Assembly: GCA_001513425.1 (NCBI GenBank)
Contig: LFTR01000223.1
Location: 7,112-47,794, forward strand
DNA length: 40,683 nt
Direction: 5' to 3'
Origin: Clostridiales bacterium DTU024
GTDB lineage: Bacteria > Bacillota > Clostridia > Christensenellales > Aristaeellaceae
The translations under genes and the position numbers were made by a program. The notes beneath the pieces are model-generated. The model searched no databases. It was not told the origin of the DNA and saw only the letters and a program-made list of their open reading frames with translations. Below, piece by piece: positions 1-8,820 of the stretch; position 1 is the stretch's first letter; every line of letters starts with the position of its first letter.

Positions 1-985
1 CCACCAGCGCCATGGCCATGGCTTTTCCAATATACGGACAATACGTACCGCTGGTTGTCAAGCCCACCTGTTCATCGTTAAGAAAGAGCGCACAATGTTC
101 CCGCACGATGCCGCGACCGGTCACCTGCAGCCCCGCGCGCCGACGCGTCGGTTCGCCCTTCCTGAGCAATGCTTCTTTACCGATGAAATCGTCTTTGTCC
201 AATTTGACAAAAAAACCAAGGTTTGCTTCCAGCGGCGTTATATCGTCGGTCATTTCATGGCCGTACAGTGGCATGCCGGCTTCAAAACGCAAGGTATCCC
301 GAGCGCCCAAGCCGCAAGGAATGAGTCCGAATTCCTTGCCTGTGTCCAGCAGCAGATGCATGATGCTTTGGGAGTCTTCAGTCCGGCAATAGATTTCAAA
401 CCCCACTTCACCCGTGTAGCCCGTGCGCGAAACAAGGCACTCGTAGGTTGCCACCTGCACCCGCTGGGTAAACGTGTAGTTCTTTTGTGGGATATCTTCC
501 GTTTTCATGAGTTTGGAGAGGATCTCAGTGGAGCGCGGGCCTTGAAGAGCCAATTGGGCAAGGCTGTCTGAGATGTCCTCCATTTTGACGTTGCCAAACA
601 GATGATCGCGTATCCATGCTACGTCCTTGTCTTTGTTGGCAGCGTTCACCACCAGCAGGTAATGCTGCTCATCCAATTTGCAGGTCAACAAATCGTCCAC
701 TACGCCGCCCGATTCATTGCACATAGGGCTGTAGCGTGCGCGGCCGATGAACATACCCTCCATGTCATTGGTCAGCAAATGCTGCAGATTGCTCAGAGCA
801 TCTTCACCTTCCAGCAAGATCTCGCCCATATGCGACACGTCAAACAAACCACAGGCAGTTCGGACAGCCATGTGTTCGGCAATCACGCCGGACTCATACT
901 GGACGGGAAGATAGTAACCTGCGAATGGAACCATTTTTCCATTCAAGGCTACGTGCAGGTCATATAGCGGTGTTTTCTTGCACAT
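1..985 (-). CDS. gcvT: Aminomethyltransferase, glycine cleavage T protein (3' end cut by window edge)
   Basis: GcvT takes the aminomethyl group from the lipoylated H protein and, with tetrahydrofolate, releases ammonia and methylene-THF. The open frame starts at the ATG at 985 and runs off the left edge without a stop, giving about 328 residues of an expected 360-370. The N-terminus reads MCKKTPLYDLHVALNGKMVP, followed by LFDVSHMGEI, NAANKDKD and the SRTGYTGEVGFE folate-domain segment, all typical of the family. An AGGAGG lies four bases before this ATG. An in-frame ATG 54 bases upstream (1039), with GGAGGG before it, could add 18 residues, but family members begin near the chosen start. It follows ftsZ on the same strand after about 130 bases. 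No glycine riboswitch was recognised in that gap. Confidence 0.95.
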   Translation of the reverse strand, partial: MCKKTPLYDLHVALNGKMVPFAGYYLPVQYESGVIAEHMAVRTACGLFDVSHMGEILLEGEDALSNLQHLLTNDMEGMFIGRARYSPMCNESGGVVDDLLTCKLDEQHYLLVVNAANKDKDVAWIRDHLFGNVKMEDISDSLAQLALQGPRSTEILSKLMKTEDIPQKNYTFTQRVQVATYECLVSRTGYTGEVGFEIYCRTEDSQSIMHLLLDTGKEFGLIPCGLGARDTLRFEAGMPLYGHEMTDDITPLEANLGFFVKLDKDDFIGKEALLRKGEPTRRRAGLQVTGRGIVREHCALFLNDEQVGLTTSGTYCPYIGKAMAMALV

Positions 986-1003
986 GGTACCTCCTAAATA
1001 ATC

Positions 1004-1036
1004 AAAGGCACGGGTCATCGCGTCTCCCATGCCTTT
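1004..1036 (-). promoter_or_regulatory. Hairpin just upstream of the gcvT ribosome-binding site
   Basis: An 11-bp near-perfect inverted repeat (AAAGGCATGGG / CCCGTGCCTTT in the transcript, one G-U pair) with an 11-nt loop ends about nine bases before the gcvT AGGAGG. No U-tract follows on the minus strand, so it is a poor intrinsic terminator. It may protect mRNA or tune translation. It lies inside the possible 18-codon N-terminal extension of gcvT. Function is not known. Confidence 0.45.
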
Positions 1037-1119
1037 CATTAGTATGATGATCCCTCCAAAAAAAGCGTTTTGATGCCCGTTTGATTGAACTATCGTACGA
1101 AACCGTATGTGATCTTTGC

Positions 1120-2484
1120 CTATTTATTGCCGCGGCGCAGATAAGCCGGCACGCCCAAATCGTCCTTCTCGTTGGCCGCGGGCTGCTGCACAGGCTGCTG
1201 ATACGCGCCCGGCGTTTGGCCATATTGCTGCGGCTGTGGCGGCACGTATTGCGCACCATACTGCGGCGGTTGCTGATAAGTTTGCGGCGCAGCGTAGGGT
1301 TGGGCAGCAGGACGGGCGGTATTAGGGAACAATCCCGTTTCCTGCTCGTACATCGAGGCAACTTGTGGCGCTTCATAACCGGCATGCTGTTCCGCCTGAC
1401 CAGGCTGTTCAGCGGCGCGCGGTCTGTTTTCATAAGGGTTATAGGCCGCTGTGGCGGCATTATAGGGCAATGAGCCCGTCTTGCCGTATGGTCTTTTCTT
1501 GGTGTCTCTTGTGGGGAATGCCGTTTTTTCAAAACCGGTGGCAATTACAGTTACGCGTACTTCGTCTTTCAACTTGGGATCAATGCCTGCGCCAAATATG
1601 ATATTGGCCTCGCTGTCCGCAGACTGTTGGATGAGACTTGCCGCTTCGTTAATTTCCACAATACCCATGTCTTCCCCGCCGGTAATGTTGATAATGACCG
1701 CGCGGGCCCCGTCAATCTTGGTTTCAAGCAGCGGACTTGCCACTGCGTTCTTGGCGGCTTCAATCATTTTGTTCTCGCCCTTGGCGGAACCGATGCCAAT
1801 ATGCGCCATGCCGCCGGACTCCATAACGGTTTTCACGTCAGCAAAGTCAAGGTTGATAACCGCAGGCAAAGCAATCAGATCAGATATGCCCTGGATGCCC
1901 TGGCGCAGCACGTCGTCTGCCACACGGAAGGCATCCAACATGGAGGTGCCTTTACTGACAACTTGAAGCAGCCTGTCGTTGGGAATAACGACCAACGTAT
2001 CCACAAATTGCTTTAACTCATTGATGCCGTTGTCTGCATTGCGCATGCGCTGTTTGCCTTCAAACTGGAATGGCTTGGTCACCACCGCGATCGTAAGGCA
2101 ATTCAGGTCGCGCGCAATATCCGCCACAACGGGTGCGGCGCCCGTACCGGTACCGCCGCCCATACCGGCGGTGACAAAAACGAGATCCGCGCCCTTGAGC
2201 AACTGCGAAATTTCTTCCCGGCTTTCTTCCGCGGCGCGCTTTCCGATTTCAGGCACGGCACCTGAGCCCAACCCTTTGGTAAGCTTCTCACCCAGCTGAA
2301 TTTTGATGTCAGCTTTGGACGTCGATAGCGCTTGCTTATCCGTATTGACTGCGATGAACTCAACACCCTGCAGCCCTGCTTCAATCATCCGGTTGACTGC
2401 ATTGGCACCACCACCGCCGCACCCTACCACCTTAATTGACGCAAATGTTTGCTGCTGATCGTTGTCAACGTGCAGTTCCAACAT
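1120..2484 (-). CDS. ftsZ: Cell division GTPase FtsZ
   Basis: Tubulin homologue that forms the cytokinetic ring. The chosen start (ATG at 2484) has AGGAGG seven bases upstream and gives [10 protein letters not shown], 454 residues; the open frame extends 16 codons further to a TTG without support. The GTP-binding loop [14 protein letters not shown] is at 20-33, the tubulin signature GGGTGTG at 109-115, and the T7 synergy loop NLDFADVK at 211-218. The globular part ends near 325. A linker of about 100 residues rich in Gln, Pro, Tyr and Ala follows, then the conserved C-terminal peptide [14 protein letters not shown] that binds FtsA and other partners. It lies 37 bases after ftsA and is probably co-transcribed with it from the promoter at 3790-3818. 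Confidence 0.98.
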   Translation of the reverse strand: MLELHVDNDQQQTFASIKVVGCGGGGANAVNRMIEAGLQGVEFIAVNTDKQALSTSKADIKIQLGEKLTKGLGSGAVPEIGKRAAEESREEISQLLKGADLVFVTAGMGGGTGTGAAPVVADIARDLNCLTIAVVTKPFQFEGKQRMRNADNGINELKQFVDTLVVIPNDRLLQVVSKGTSMLDAFRVADDVLRQGIQGISDLIALPAVINLDFADVKTVMESGGMAHIGIGSAKGENKMIEAAKNAVASPLLETKIDGARAVIINITGGEDMGIVEINEAASLIQQSADSEANIIFGAGIDPKLKDEVRVTVIATGFEKTAFPTRDTKKRPYGKTGSLPYNAATAAYNPYENRPRAAEQPGQAEQHAGYEAPQVASMYEQETGLFPNTARPAAQPYAAPQTYQQPPQYGAQYVPPQPQQYGQTPGAYQQPVQQPAANEKDDLGVPAYLRRGNK

Positions 2485-2521
2485 ATTTTGTCCTCCTGAT
2501 TTCTTTTTGGCGGCCATCGTT

Positions 2522-3700
2522 TTAGACCCCAAGCAAATTGCGGAACACAGAACGAATGCCGCCTTGCGGTGCGGAAGAATTGCTTCGTGTATCGATAATG
2601 AGGTCCAGCAGCCCTAACGCGCTGGAATAAATGGGGCTGGACAGCTTAACCGCTTTGCGCGGCAATTCCCGCACGGGACGTCCAAGCTTTTCGCTCAAAT
2701 ATTCGCGCCCGCCCCGGTTGATGGCTAATCCTCCGCCCGTTAAGTAGACAGCGGACCAATTGCCAAGGCGTACACGGCTATTTTTAACTGCTTCCACGAT
2801 AGCTTCGCAGAGTTCATCAACTCGGGGCATCAGAACGTCTTCCACCTTCTTGCGTTCAAACACTTGTGTTGCGCCCACCGCACCGGTTACTTCAAAACTG
2901 CTTTGCGCGTTCTGTTCACCAAAGACAAATGCGCGCTTTATCTGTTCAGCGCTGTCCAGTGGAATTTCCAGCCCATACACCAGATCCGCCGCCATGTGGC
3001 CACCACCCAACGGAATGACTTTGTGGTAGATAATGGTATCCCCTTCGACGGCCATGACCTCGGTATTGAGATAACCCACATCGATCAGAAGCGCGGTGCG
3101 GTCCCTCTCCTCGTCGGAAATGTAGAGCATTGCTTCGCCCATGGGGGCGGAAAAGAAGCCGAAGGGGACTTTGCCCAGCGCGCGCAGGCGCTCGGAAACA
3201 TCTGCGATAAAGAACTGGTCTGCCTTCACATAGGATATCATAGCACGGAACTCGTTGCCCCGAAGGTTCAGCGGCTCAAGCGTTTTCTTGCCATCATCCA
3301 CCACGAACCACGCGGGACTGCGATGGATCGGAAGACCGGGAATGTCCCTCATCTCCAAGTCTGCCAGTTCAAAAAGCGTTTCAATATCCTTATTTGTGAC
3401 GTGCGGATCAGCACCTTGAAGTTCCGTTTTTACTTCCACCGTATATACCCGAGAAAACTGACCGGGCACGCCGCAGTAAACGTCCCGAACGGAGGTGCGA
3501 GCCTGCTCTTCGGCAGTTTTCAGCGCGCTTTCGATGGCGCTGTTCACTTCGCCGGGATTGTTCCACCTGGCATCGGCATACCCGTCGTACGCAGAAATCC
3601 CGGCGCCGACAATATCGCAACGTTGCCTGCTGCTGACTTCCGCCACAAGCGCCACGATTTTGCTCGTGCCAAAATCGACTACCGTGACTGTGCTCCTCAT
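2522..3700 (-). CDS. ftsA: Cell division protein FtsA (actin-like membrane anchor of FtsZ)
   Basis: FtsA is an ATP-binding actin-fold protein that tethers FtsZ to the membrane. The start at 3700 gives [20 protein letters not shown], the phosphate-1 loop of the family, with GAGG about 11 bases upstream; the longer frame to 3778 lies in the promoter leader. Residues near 210-225 ([12 protein letters not shown]) form the phosphate-2 region, and [12 protein letters not shown] is the adenosine motif. The C-terminus ends in [13 protein letters not shown], an amphipathic helix of the membrane-targeting type. Length (392 aa) is slightly short of the usual 410-440. It sits 37 bases before ftsZ and has its own promoter after ftsQ. 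Confidence 0.93.
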   Translation of the reverse strand: MRSTVTVVDFGTSKIVALVAEVSSRQRCDIVGAGISAYDGYADARWNNPGEVNSAIESALKTAEEQARTSVRDVYCGVPGQFSRVYTVEVKTELQGADPHVTNKDIETLFELADLEMRDIPGLPIHRSPAWFVVDDGKKTLEPLNLRGNEFRAMISYVKADQFFIADVSERLRALGKVPFGFFSAPMGEAMLYISDEERDRTALLIDVGYLNTEVMAVEGDTIIYHKVIPLGGGHMAADLVYGLEIPLDSAEQIKRAFVFGEQNAQSSFEVTGAVGATQVFERKKVEDVLMPRVDELCEAIVEAVKNSRVRLGNWSAVYLTGGGLAINRGGREYLSEKLGRPVRELPRKAVKLSSPIYSSALGLLDLIIDTRSNSSAPQGGIRSVFRNLLGV

Positions 3701-3789
3701 CGTTCTTTCATCCTCATTTCTCGGGCTTTCTTCCCTTTTCCCTATTACATAAAAACAAACCGAATGTGAATAGGCCATTTGGATAATTG

Positions 3790-3818
3790 ATTGTAACCTT
3801 TTTATGTCGATTTTGCAA
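3790..3818 (-). promoter_or_regulatory. Sigma-A promoter of ftsA-ftsZ
   Basis: On the minus strand, TTGCAA (3818-3813) and TACAAT (3795-3790) are separated by exactly 17 bases. Transcription would begin near 3783, leaving a leader of about 80 bases before the ftsA start. It lies in the 173-base gap between ftsQ and ftsA, so ftsA-ftsZ can be transcribed apart from the upstream mur genes. Confidence 0.75.
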
Positions 3819-3873
3819 GCCTTTCCTGCACCAAGGTCGGTTTCTTGGGCACAAACGTGAAGGCGCGCCTTTG

Positions 3874-4713
3874 CTAATTCCCCTCGGGGCGATAGTTGGC
3901 AACACCCGGCACTGTCGCCTCGATAACACCACCGCCATATTGCTGCTTTTTGAGCTCCACCAAAACACTGCGCACGGTGCCTATCTTAGCGCGAAGGTAT
4001 CTGCCATCACCAATATACACTGTGTACCCGTCCCGCGTGGTCATGTAGATGCGGTCAGGTTCGGTCAGGTTGATATGGGAAACGTTGGAAATGGCGCCCT
4101 GAACTGTCAACTCATCCAGCAATTCGACCAAAACAGGCATCTGCTCTGCTCTTCGACTAAGAGGCATGCTGCCCACCTGAATATCCTGTATGTGAATGCC
4201 TGATACGGCGGGCAAGGCGGGGAGAGACAGGGTATCATTGACTTTTTCCAGTATGACGCCATCGTCCGCCATGAGGTACCCGATGCCTATATAGTTGATG
4301 TATGCGGTGGGGACGCGTTCCTTGACATTCAAAACCAAAGAATTGGGAAATGCCTTCTCCATGCTCAGATAGACCAGATACCGGTTGCGGTTGATGCCGT
4401 CGCGTATCGTACTCTCGTTGAGATTAAGAAAATGGCTGGAGGCATTCAGCCCCGCGGATAAAGCCACTGTTTGCCATGGCACGTTCCTGATACCGTTTAC
4501 CGTCAAGTTGCGGATGACAAGCACGTTATCTCTAATGAGAAAAGCCGCGGAAACCAAGATCACCAGCGCTCCGATAAAAGTGATGAGTCTCTTTGCCGCT
4601 CTGGATATGGCGGGCATCGACTCTGATTCCGGCAGCAGCGGCGTTTCCGAGCCGCCGGTTTCTTCGGAATCTTCATAGACCTTTATCAAATTCGGGTCAA
4701 AATCGTCCTGCAT
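3874..4713 (-). CDS. ftsQ: Cell division protein FtsQ/DivIB
   Basis: Bitopic divisome protein that joins FtsL/FtsB-type partners and controls septal synthesis. The 279-residue product has an acidic cytoplasmic tail (1-41), one transmembrane helix near 42-61 (LITFIGALVILVSAAFLI) and a POTRA domain beginning LVIRNLTVNGIRNVPWQTVA, followed by the FtsQ/DivIB beta domain (SMEKAFPNSLVLNVKERVPT). The ATG has GAAGGGA upstream and begins 13 bases after the murD stop, so the ribosome site overlaps that stop. It takes the place usually held by ftsQ after murG in the dcw cluster; murG and ftsW are not present between it and murD. Confidence 0.92.
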   Translation of the reverse strand: MQDDFDPNLIKVYEDSEETGGSETPLLPESESMPAISRAAKRLITFIGALVILVSAAFLIRDNVLVIRNLTVNGIRNVPWQTVALSAGLNASSHFLNLNESTIRDGINRNRYLVYLSMEKAFPNSLVLNVKERVPTAYINYIGIGYLMADDGVILEKVNDTLSLPALPAVSGIHIQDIQVGSMPLSRRAEQMPVLVELLDELTVQGAISNVSHINLTEPDRIYMTTRDGYTVYIGDGRYLRAKIGTVRSVLVELKKQQYGGGVIEATVPGVANYRPEGN

Positions 4714-4726
4714 CCGTATCCCTTCG

Positions 4727-6118
4727 TCACCCTAAATGAGCGACCAAATCTTTATAAACGCGACCACGTTGCTCATAATCGCTGAACATATCAAAGGAAG
4801 CACATGCCGGTGAAAACAGTACGGTTGCACCAAATCGAGACAACCTGGATGCCTGCAGAACAGCTTCCTCCAAATTCCCGGCAAAAGATACTGCGGTTTG
4901 ATTTTCATTTCTGAGTGCCTGCGAGATCCTCTCAGCGGTTTCACCGATAAGCACAATGTGCTCAATGTGCGGTGATTTTTTTATCGCGGCGGCCAACAGA
5001 TCAAAAGAGGTGTGCTTGTCATAGCCTCCCGATATGAGCACTGTCGGACCCGTCATTGACTCGATCGCTTTGATGGTTGAGTCTGAATTCGTACCTTTGC
5101 TGTCATTGATGTACCTAACGCCGTTGAGCTCACGCACGAATTCGATGCGGTGTTCCACTCCTGCAAATGTCCTAAGCGCATGACGGATCACGGGCGCAGG
5201 AACTTCCGCGACGCTGGCCAACATCACCGCAGCCAATGCGTTACCCAGGTTGTGCGCACCGGGCAGCTTGACTTCCGCCACCTCGCATATGGTTTTTTCC
5301 TTGCCGCTCCAGCGGACAACGATATGGCCATCTTTGACGAATACTCCGCCGGACACTTCACGCTTCGCGGAAAACCAAGCGATCCGACAATTGATGTTTG
5401 GCGCCATAGCGGCAACCGTGGCATCATCAGCGTTCAATACGGCAACGTCATCCGCAACCATGTTTTTGAACATACTCTCTTTAAGCGCTGTGTACGCTGC
5501 CATGGAACCGTGTCTGTCCAAGTGATCGGGCGTTATGTTCAGCATGGCAGCCGCGTTTGGGCGGAACCTGTCAACAGTCTCCAATTGAAAACTGGATATT
5601 TCCACCGCGACCAGATCATCCGGCGATGCGTTCAGCGCTGCCATAGAGAGTGGGTACCCCACATTCCCGGCTACATGCGCTATTCGCCCCGCTTTGGTGA
5701 ACATATCTCCAAGAAGCGATACCATGGTGGTCTTCCCATTGGTGCCGCTAACGGCATATACGGGGCACGGGAGCAATTGTGAAGCAAACTCCAATTCACC
5801 TGTTATCGGTAGTCCCGCAATTCTTGCGCCCGTCACATCGGGAGACGTGGGGGGAATACCCGGACTTACAATAGCAAAATCAGCCTGTGCATAGAGTTCG
5901 TCTATTTCTCGCCCCCAAAACCATGCGTAATCTTTGGGATCGCGCATGTCTTCGGGCACGTTGATTTTTTCCGGGCTTTTTTTGTCATAAAGGAGCGGTT
6001 TACCGCCTGCATGGAATAGAAGCCGCGCCGCAGCAAAGCCACTTCGGGCCATGCCAATAATGAGACCGCACTTGCCTTGATATGGTTTTGATTCAATCAG
6101 CGGATTCTTAGAGATCAT
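4727..6118 (-). CDS. murD: UDP-N-acetylmuramoyl-L-alanine:D-glutamate ligase MurD
   Basis: Cytoplasmic ATP-dependent ligase that adds D-glutamate to UDP-MurNAc-L-Ala. The protein of 463 residues has the N-terminal Rossmann-like UDP-binding domain (GLIIGMARSGFAAARLL at 18-34), the Mur-ligase P-loop SGTNGKTT (124-131), the NITPDHLDRHGSM segment and the C-terminal NDSKGTNSDST signature typical of MurD. The ATG at 6118 follows GAAGGGACGAAA; the frame opens eight codons earlier with a TTG. It follows murE after 33 bases. murF and mraY, normally between the two, are absent here. Confidence 0.97.
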   Translation of the reverse strand: MISKNPLIESKPYQGKCGLIIGMARSGFAAARLLFHAGGKPLLYDKKSPEKINVPEDMRDPKDYAWFWGREIDELYAQADFAIVSPGIPPTSPDVTGARIAGLPITGELEFASQLLPCPVYAVSGTNGKTTMVSLLGDMFTKAGRIAHVAGNVGYPLSMAALNASPDDLVAVEISSFQLETVDRFRPNAAAMLNITPDHLDRHGSMAAYTALKESMFKNMVADDVAVLNADDATVAAMAPNINCRIAWFSAKREVSGGVFVKDGHIVVRWSGKEKTICEVAEVKLPGAHNLGNALAAVMLASVAEVPAPVIRHALRTFAGVEHRIEFVRELNGVRYINDSKGTNSDSTIKAIESMTGPTVLISGGYDKHTSFDLLAAAIKKSPHIEHIVLIGETAERISQALRNENQTAVSFAGNLEEAVLQASRLSRFGATVLFSPACASFDMFSDYEQRGRVYKDLVAHLG

Positions 6119-6151
6119 TTTCGTCCCTTCAACAACGGGCAAAAGCCGGTT

Positions 6152-7600
6152 TCAGCGGCTCAAAAGTTCCTTCACGATTTGCTTTTCATCAAAGGGTTTT
6201 TTAACGCCGTTAATGTCCTGATAGGTTTCGTCGCCCTTGCCGGCAAGAATGACAACATCGCCCTCTTGAGCCATGGTCAGCGCTTTATTGATGGCTACTC
6301 GCCGATTCTCAATGAGCTCATAAACGCCCCGTGTGCGCTTAATGCCCTTTTCTATGTCCAATAAGATGTTTAGAGGATTTTCGGTACGTGGATTGTCACT
6401 TGTAATAATGGTGTAGTCAGAACCGCGTCCTGCGGCTTCACCCATCAGCGACCGTTTGCCGTGGTCCCTGTCCCCGCCGCACCCAAACACGAGAATAATG
6501 CGATTTCTCACGAATCCGCGCACCGTCTCCAGAATATTTTCCATGGCCGCAGGCGAGTGTGAATAATCCAGGACAACTTTGTAGGGCGTATGCGTGTCCA
6601 GCACTTCTGCGCGGCCCGGCACAGACGTGATCTGTTCCAGCCCCGCGCACACCGCCCTGGGCTCAACGCCCATGATAAGGGCAAGCGCCGTTGCAGCCAA
6701 GGCGTTATAAACGTTGAACATGCCCATCATCTTCATGTGAACCGGGAAGCGCTGCTCATTCCAAAGCGAAAGGACAAAATCGACACCATTTTCACTGATC
6801 TCGATATCTCTGGCAAAAATGTCGGCATTAGCACTGATGCCGTAGGTGCTAAAAGGAATGGCAAGCGACCGCACGATGTCTTCTGTCTTGTCATCATCCA
6901 CGTTGAAAGCGGCGTTTTTTACAGCCCCGGAAGTGAAATAGCCCTTTTTTGTATCAAAGTATTTGTCCATGGTTTCAAAATAATCCAGGTGATCCTGCGA
7001 AAAGTTCGTAAAGCAGGCGGCCTCGTAGGTGATACCATCGAGTCTGCGCATAGCCAAAGCATGCGCGGATACTTCCATGCACACTGCTTCCACACCCGCA
7101 TCCACCATCTGCCTTAAGGTATCGTGCAGTTCGATAGGGTCGGGCGTGGTCAAATTGCTGCGCATCCACTGAGATCCGATTTTGTTGCCCGTGGTACCGA
7201 TAAGGCCGTTGGGGATACCTGCGTAATCCAAAATTGACTTGACCAAATAGCTTGTGGTAGTCTTCCCTTTGGTTCCGGTGATGCCAATCATGCGCAGCTT
7301 CTGCGCGGGATTGCCATAAAATTCCGCCGCTATGAGCGCCATGGCGGCGCGGTCATCAGTCACCACTAATTGCGGAACTGCCAAATCAGGCAGCAAGTGA
7401 CGTACCACCAACGCCACCGCCCCATTTGATATAGCTTGCGGGGCAAACGCGTGTGCATCAAAATGTGTGCCGGAAATGCAGAAAAACAGACCGAGGTCCG
7501 TTTTCTGTCGGCTGTCCTGTGAAAGTGATCTAATATCGCAATCGCCGATCAAATCGATGCAGTACTGCTCTGCTGCCTGCGCCAATTGCTTAAGGTACAT
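6152..7600 (-). CDS. murE: UDP-MurNAc-tripeptide synthetase MurE, meso-diaminopimelate type
   Basis: Adds the third stem-peptide residue to UDP-MurNAc-L-Ala-D-Glu. The 482-residue product shows the UDP-site region (SQDSRQ at 27-32), the P-loop TGTKGKTTT (108-116), TTPDP and the carbamylated-lysine region near 220. At 402-405 it has DNPR, the motif that in this family marks selection of meso-diaminopimelate instead of lysine, so the cell wall is inferred to be of the DAP-linked type. The start is ATG at 7600 with a weak AGGTGG upstream. It lies 33 bases after the ftsL-like gene, where many Clostridia carry pbpB/spoVD. Confidence 0.97.
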   Translation of the reverse strand: MYLKQLAQAAEQYCIDLIGDCDIRSLSQDSRQKTDLGLFFCISGTHFDAHAFAPQAISNGAVALVVRHLLPDLAVPQLVVTDDRAAMALIAAEFYGNPAQKLRMIGITGTKGKTTTSYLVKSILDYAGIPNGLIGTTGNKIGSQWMRSNLTTPDPIELHDTLRQMVDAGVEAVCMEVSAHALAMRRLDGITYEAACFTNFSQDHLDYFETMDKYFDTKKGYFTSGAVKNAAFNVDDDKTEDIVRSLAIPFSTYGISANADIFARDIEISENGVDFVLSLWNEQRFPVHMKMMGMFNVYNALAATALALIMGVEPRAVCAGLEQITSVPGRAEVLDTHTPYKVVLDYSHSPAAMENILETVRGFVRNRIILVFGCGGDRDHGKRSLMGEAAGRGSDYTIITSDNPRTENPLNILLDIEKGIKRTRGVYELIENRRVAINKALTMAQEGDVVILAGKGDETYQDINGVKKPFDEKQIVKELLSR

Positions 7601-7633
7601 GGTTGGCCACCTGCCGTTTCAGAAGAATTAGAC

Positions 7634-8143
7634 CTAAATGCCGGCGCTCTTGGTCACATACATTCCATCCAGCAACACGGGTCTTGTATCGGAAGCGCTG
7701 ATTTTGATGATGGATTCATCGACTGCTCTTTTCATGCCGAGCTTCTGCGCCGCGTAGTAACAAATATACGATGAATCGCGTGCTTTGTCAAAATCCGCGT
7801 TCAGTGTTTGCAGCTCCCGGCCTACCCGCATGTATTCCTCTTGCGTATCGAGTATAGCGCTTTCGAGTGAATGCCCTTCATTCACTCTCTCCATGAATTG
7901 AGTGAACATGATAATTGTTGTCAACACTACCAAGAGCAAAGCGAAGGTGCGCGAAACAGTCACTTGTTTACCAAGCGCTGAGCTTTTTTTGGCACGGTAC
8001 ACCTGCCGATGGTCATCGTTCACACATACTTCAGAATGCGGCAACGCACAGGAACCACTGACGCCTATTCGCATGTTCATCATTATTTCGCCGCCCGCTT
8101 TGATATAACGTGCGTCCAGGGTTGAGCTTTGCATCTGTGACAT
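7634..8143 (-). CDS. ftsL: FtsL-like bitopic division protein
   Basis: The 169-residue product has a basic cytoplasmic half, one transmembrane helix near residues 66-84 (FALLLVVLTTIIMFTQF) and an outside segment with a helical, coiled-coil look (SLESAILDTQEEYMRVGREL), followed by YYAAQKLGMKRAVDESIIKI, which resembles the conserved end of FtsL/DivIC-like proteins. Sequence identity in this family is always low, so the assignment rests on topology and on its place between mraZ and murE. The ATG at 8143 has AAAGGA eight bases upstream. The cytoplasmic part is longer than usual. rsmH, normally between mraZ and ftsL, is missing. Confidence 0.78.
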   Translation of the reverse strand: MSQMQSSTLDARYIKAGGEIMMNMRIGVSGSCALPHSEVCVNDDHRQVYRAKKSSALGKQVTVSRTFALLLVVLTTIIMFTQFMERVNEGHSLESAILDTQEEYMRVGRELQTLNADFDKARDSSYICYYAAQKLGMKRAVDESIIKISASDTRPVLLDGMYVTKSAGI

Positions 8144-8163
8144 AAGCGCTTTCCTTTCCCCAG

Positions 8164-8730
8164 TTATTCGTGTTCGTCCTGCTGTGTCTGACTGATTAGA
8201 TCAAGAATGTTTACGTTCTGAGCACTGAACCTCTCATCTTCGTTCCGGGCTTGTTCCTGCGAGACAATGCGCACATGGTCAAAAGCACCTGATACGCGTA
8301 CTGATTGCGTGTCCTTCAGAAACATGTCCCTCAATAAAGACGGCACCAGCACACGCCCCTGCTGATCAAAACTGCAATTGGGATAGCTGAGCATGGAGAA
8401 ACGGGAGAGAACCGGTTCCAGCGCCCTTTTCTTCCTGACCAGGCGGCTAAGCATATCGACTCGTTCTTTCCATATTGCTGTGGGATAAACGGCGATGCTA
8501 TCCTGCGCCGTATTGACGCTGACGATGATGCCTTCTTCCATCTGTTCACGGAAGAATTGAGGGATGATGACCCTTCCCTTGGGATCTATGCTGTGCCAGA
8601 ATGCGCCGTAAAGCTGCCATTCCTCGTCCTGAGCCGATTTCTTGATGGTTTGCTCTGTTTCGGGCAATTGGACGGCCTGAGAAGCGGATTGTTCCTGCTC
8701 GGCGCGCCGGGAGGAATCCTGTTCTCCCAT
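8164..8730 (-). CDS. mraZ: Transcriptional regulator MraZ
   Basis: MraZ is a DNA-binding protein with two AbrB-like swapped-hairpin halves that represses its own dcw promoter. Both halves are visible: YGAFWHSIDPKGRVIIPQFF and, later, SFDQQGRVLVPSLLRD. With the ATG at 8730 the protein has 188 residues, including an extra N-terminal segment of about 45 residues rich in Gln, Glu and Ser before the first half, where most MraZ proteins start within a few residues of it. No clear Shine-Dalgarno precedes 8730; GTG codons near 8757-8760 after GGAG are an alternative start. The longer open frame to 8820 begins inside the -35 box and cannot be translated from this promoter. It is the first gene of the dcw cluster. 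Confidence 0.93.
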   Translation of the reverse strand: MGEQDSSRRAEQEQSASQAVQLPETEQTIKKSAQDEEWQLYGAFWHSIDPKGRVIIPQFFREQMEEGIIVSVNTAQDSIAVYPTAIWKERVDMLSRLVRKKRALEPVLSRFSMLSYPNCSFDQQGRVLVPSLLRDMFLKDTQSVRVSGAFDHVRIVSQEQARNEDERFSAQNVNILDLISQTQQDEHE

Positions 8731-8749
8731 TTCGCGATCGTCTGACACG

Positions 8750-8779
8750 CTATTCACCACCAATCTCCACTTATCCCCA
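8750..8779 (-). promoter_or_regulatory. Triple 10-bp direct repeat, probable MraZ operator
   Basis: On the minus strand the leader contains TGGGGATAAG, TGGAGATTGG and TGGTGAATAG head to tail. Studied MraZ proteins bind TGGGN-type boxes repeated every 10 bp, so this fits an autoregulatory site placed just after the transcription start. Only the first copy has the full TGGG. Confidence 0.7.
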
Positions 8780-8791
8780 TTTGCATGCCCT

Positions 8792-8820
8792 AAGATAACA
8801 CTATTCGCCACCACCGTCAA
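8792..8820 (-). promoter_or_regulatory. Sigma-A promoter of the mraZ (dcw) operon
   Basis: TTGACG (8820-8815) and TATCTT (8797-8792) with a 17-base spacer on the minus strand. The start of transcription would be near 8785, directly before the MraZ-type repeats. Confidence 0.8.

Noticed and set aside
986..1119. Possible glycine riboswitch upstream of gcvT
   Set aside because: The gap is short, and the conserved glycine-aptamer core was not recognised in it; only a hairpin is present.
2864..3769. 301-aa open frame antisense to ftsA
   Set aside because: No family resemblance, no ribosome site, and it lies fully over a well-supported gene.
8770..8778. DnaA-box-like TTATCCCCA upstream of mraZ
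   Set aside because: One mismatch to the consensus and fully explained by the first MraZ-type repeat.
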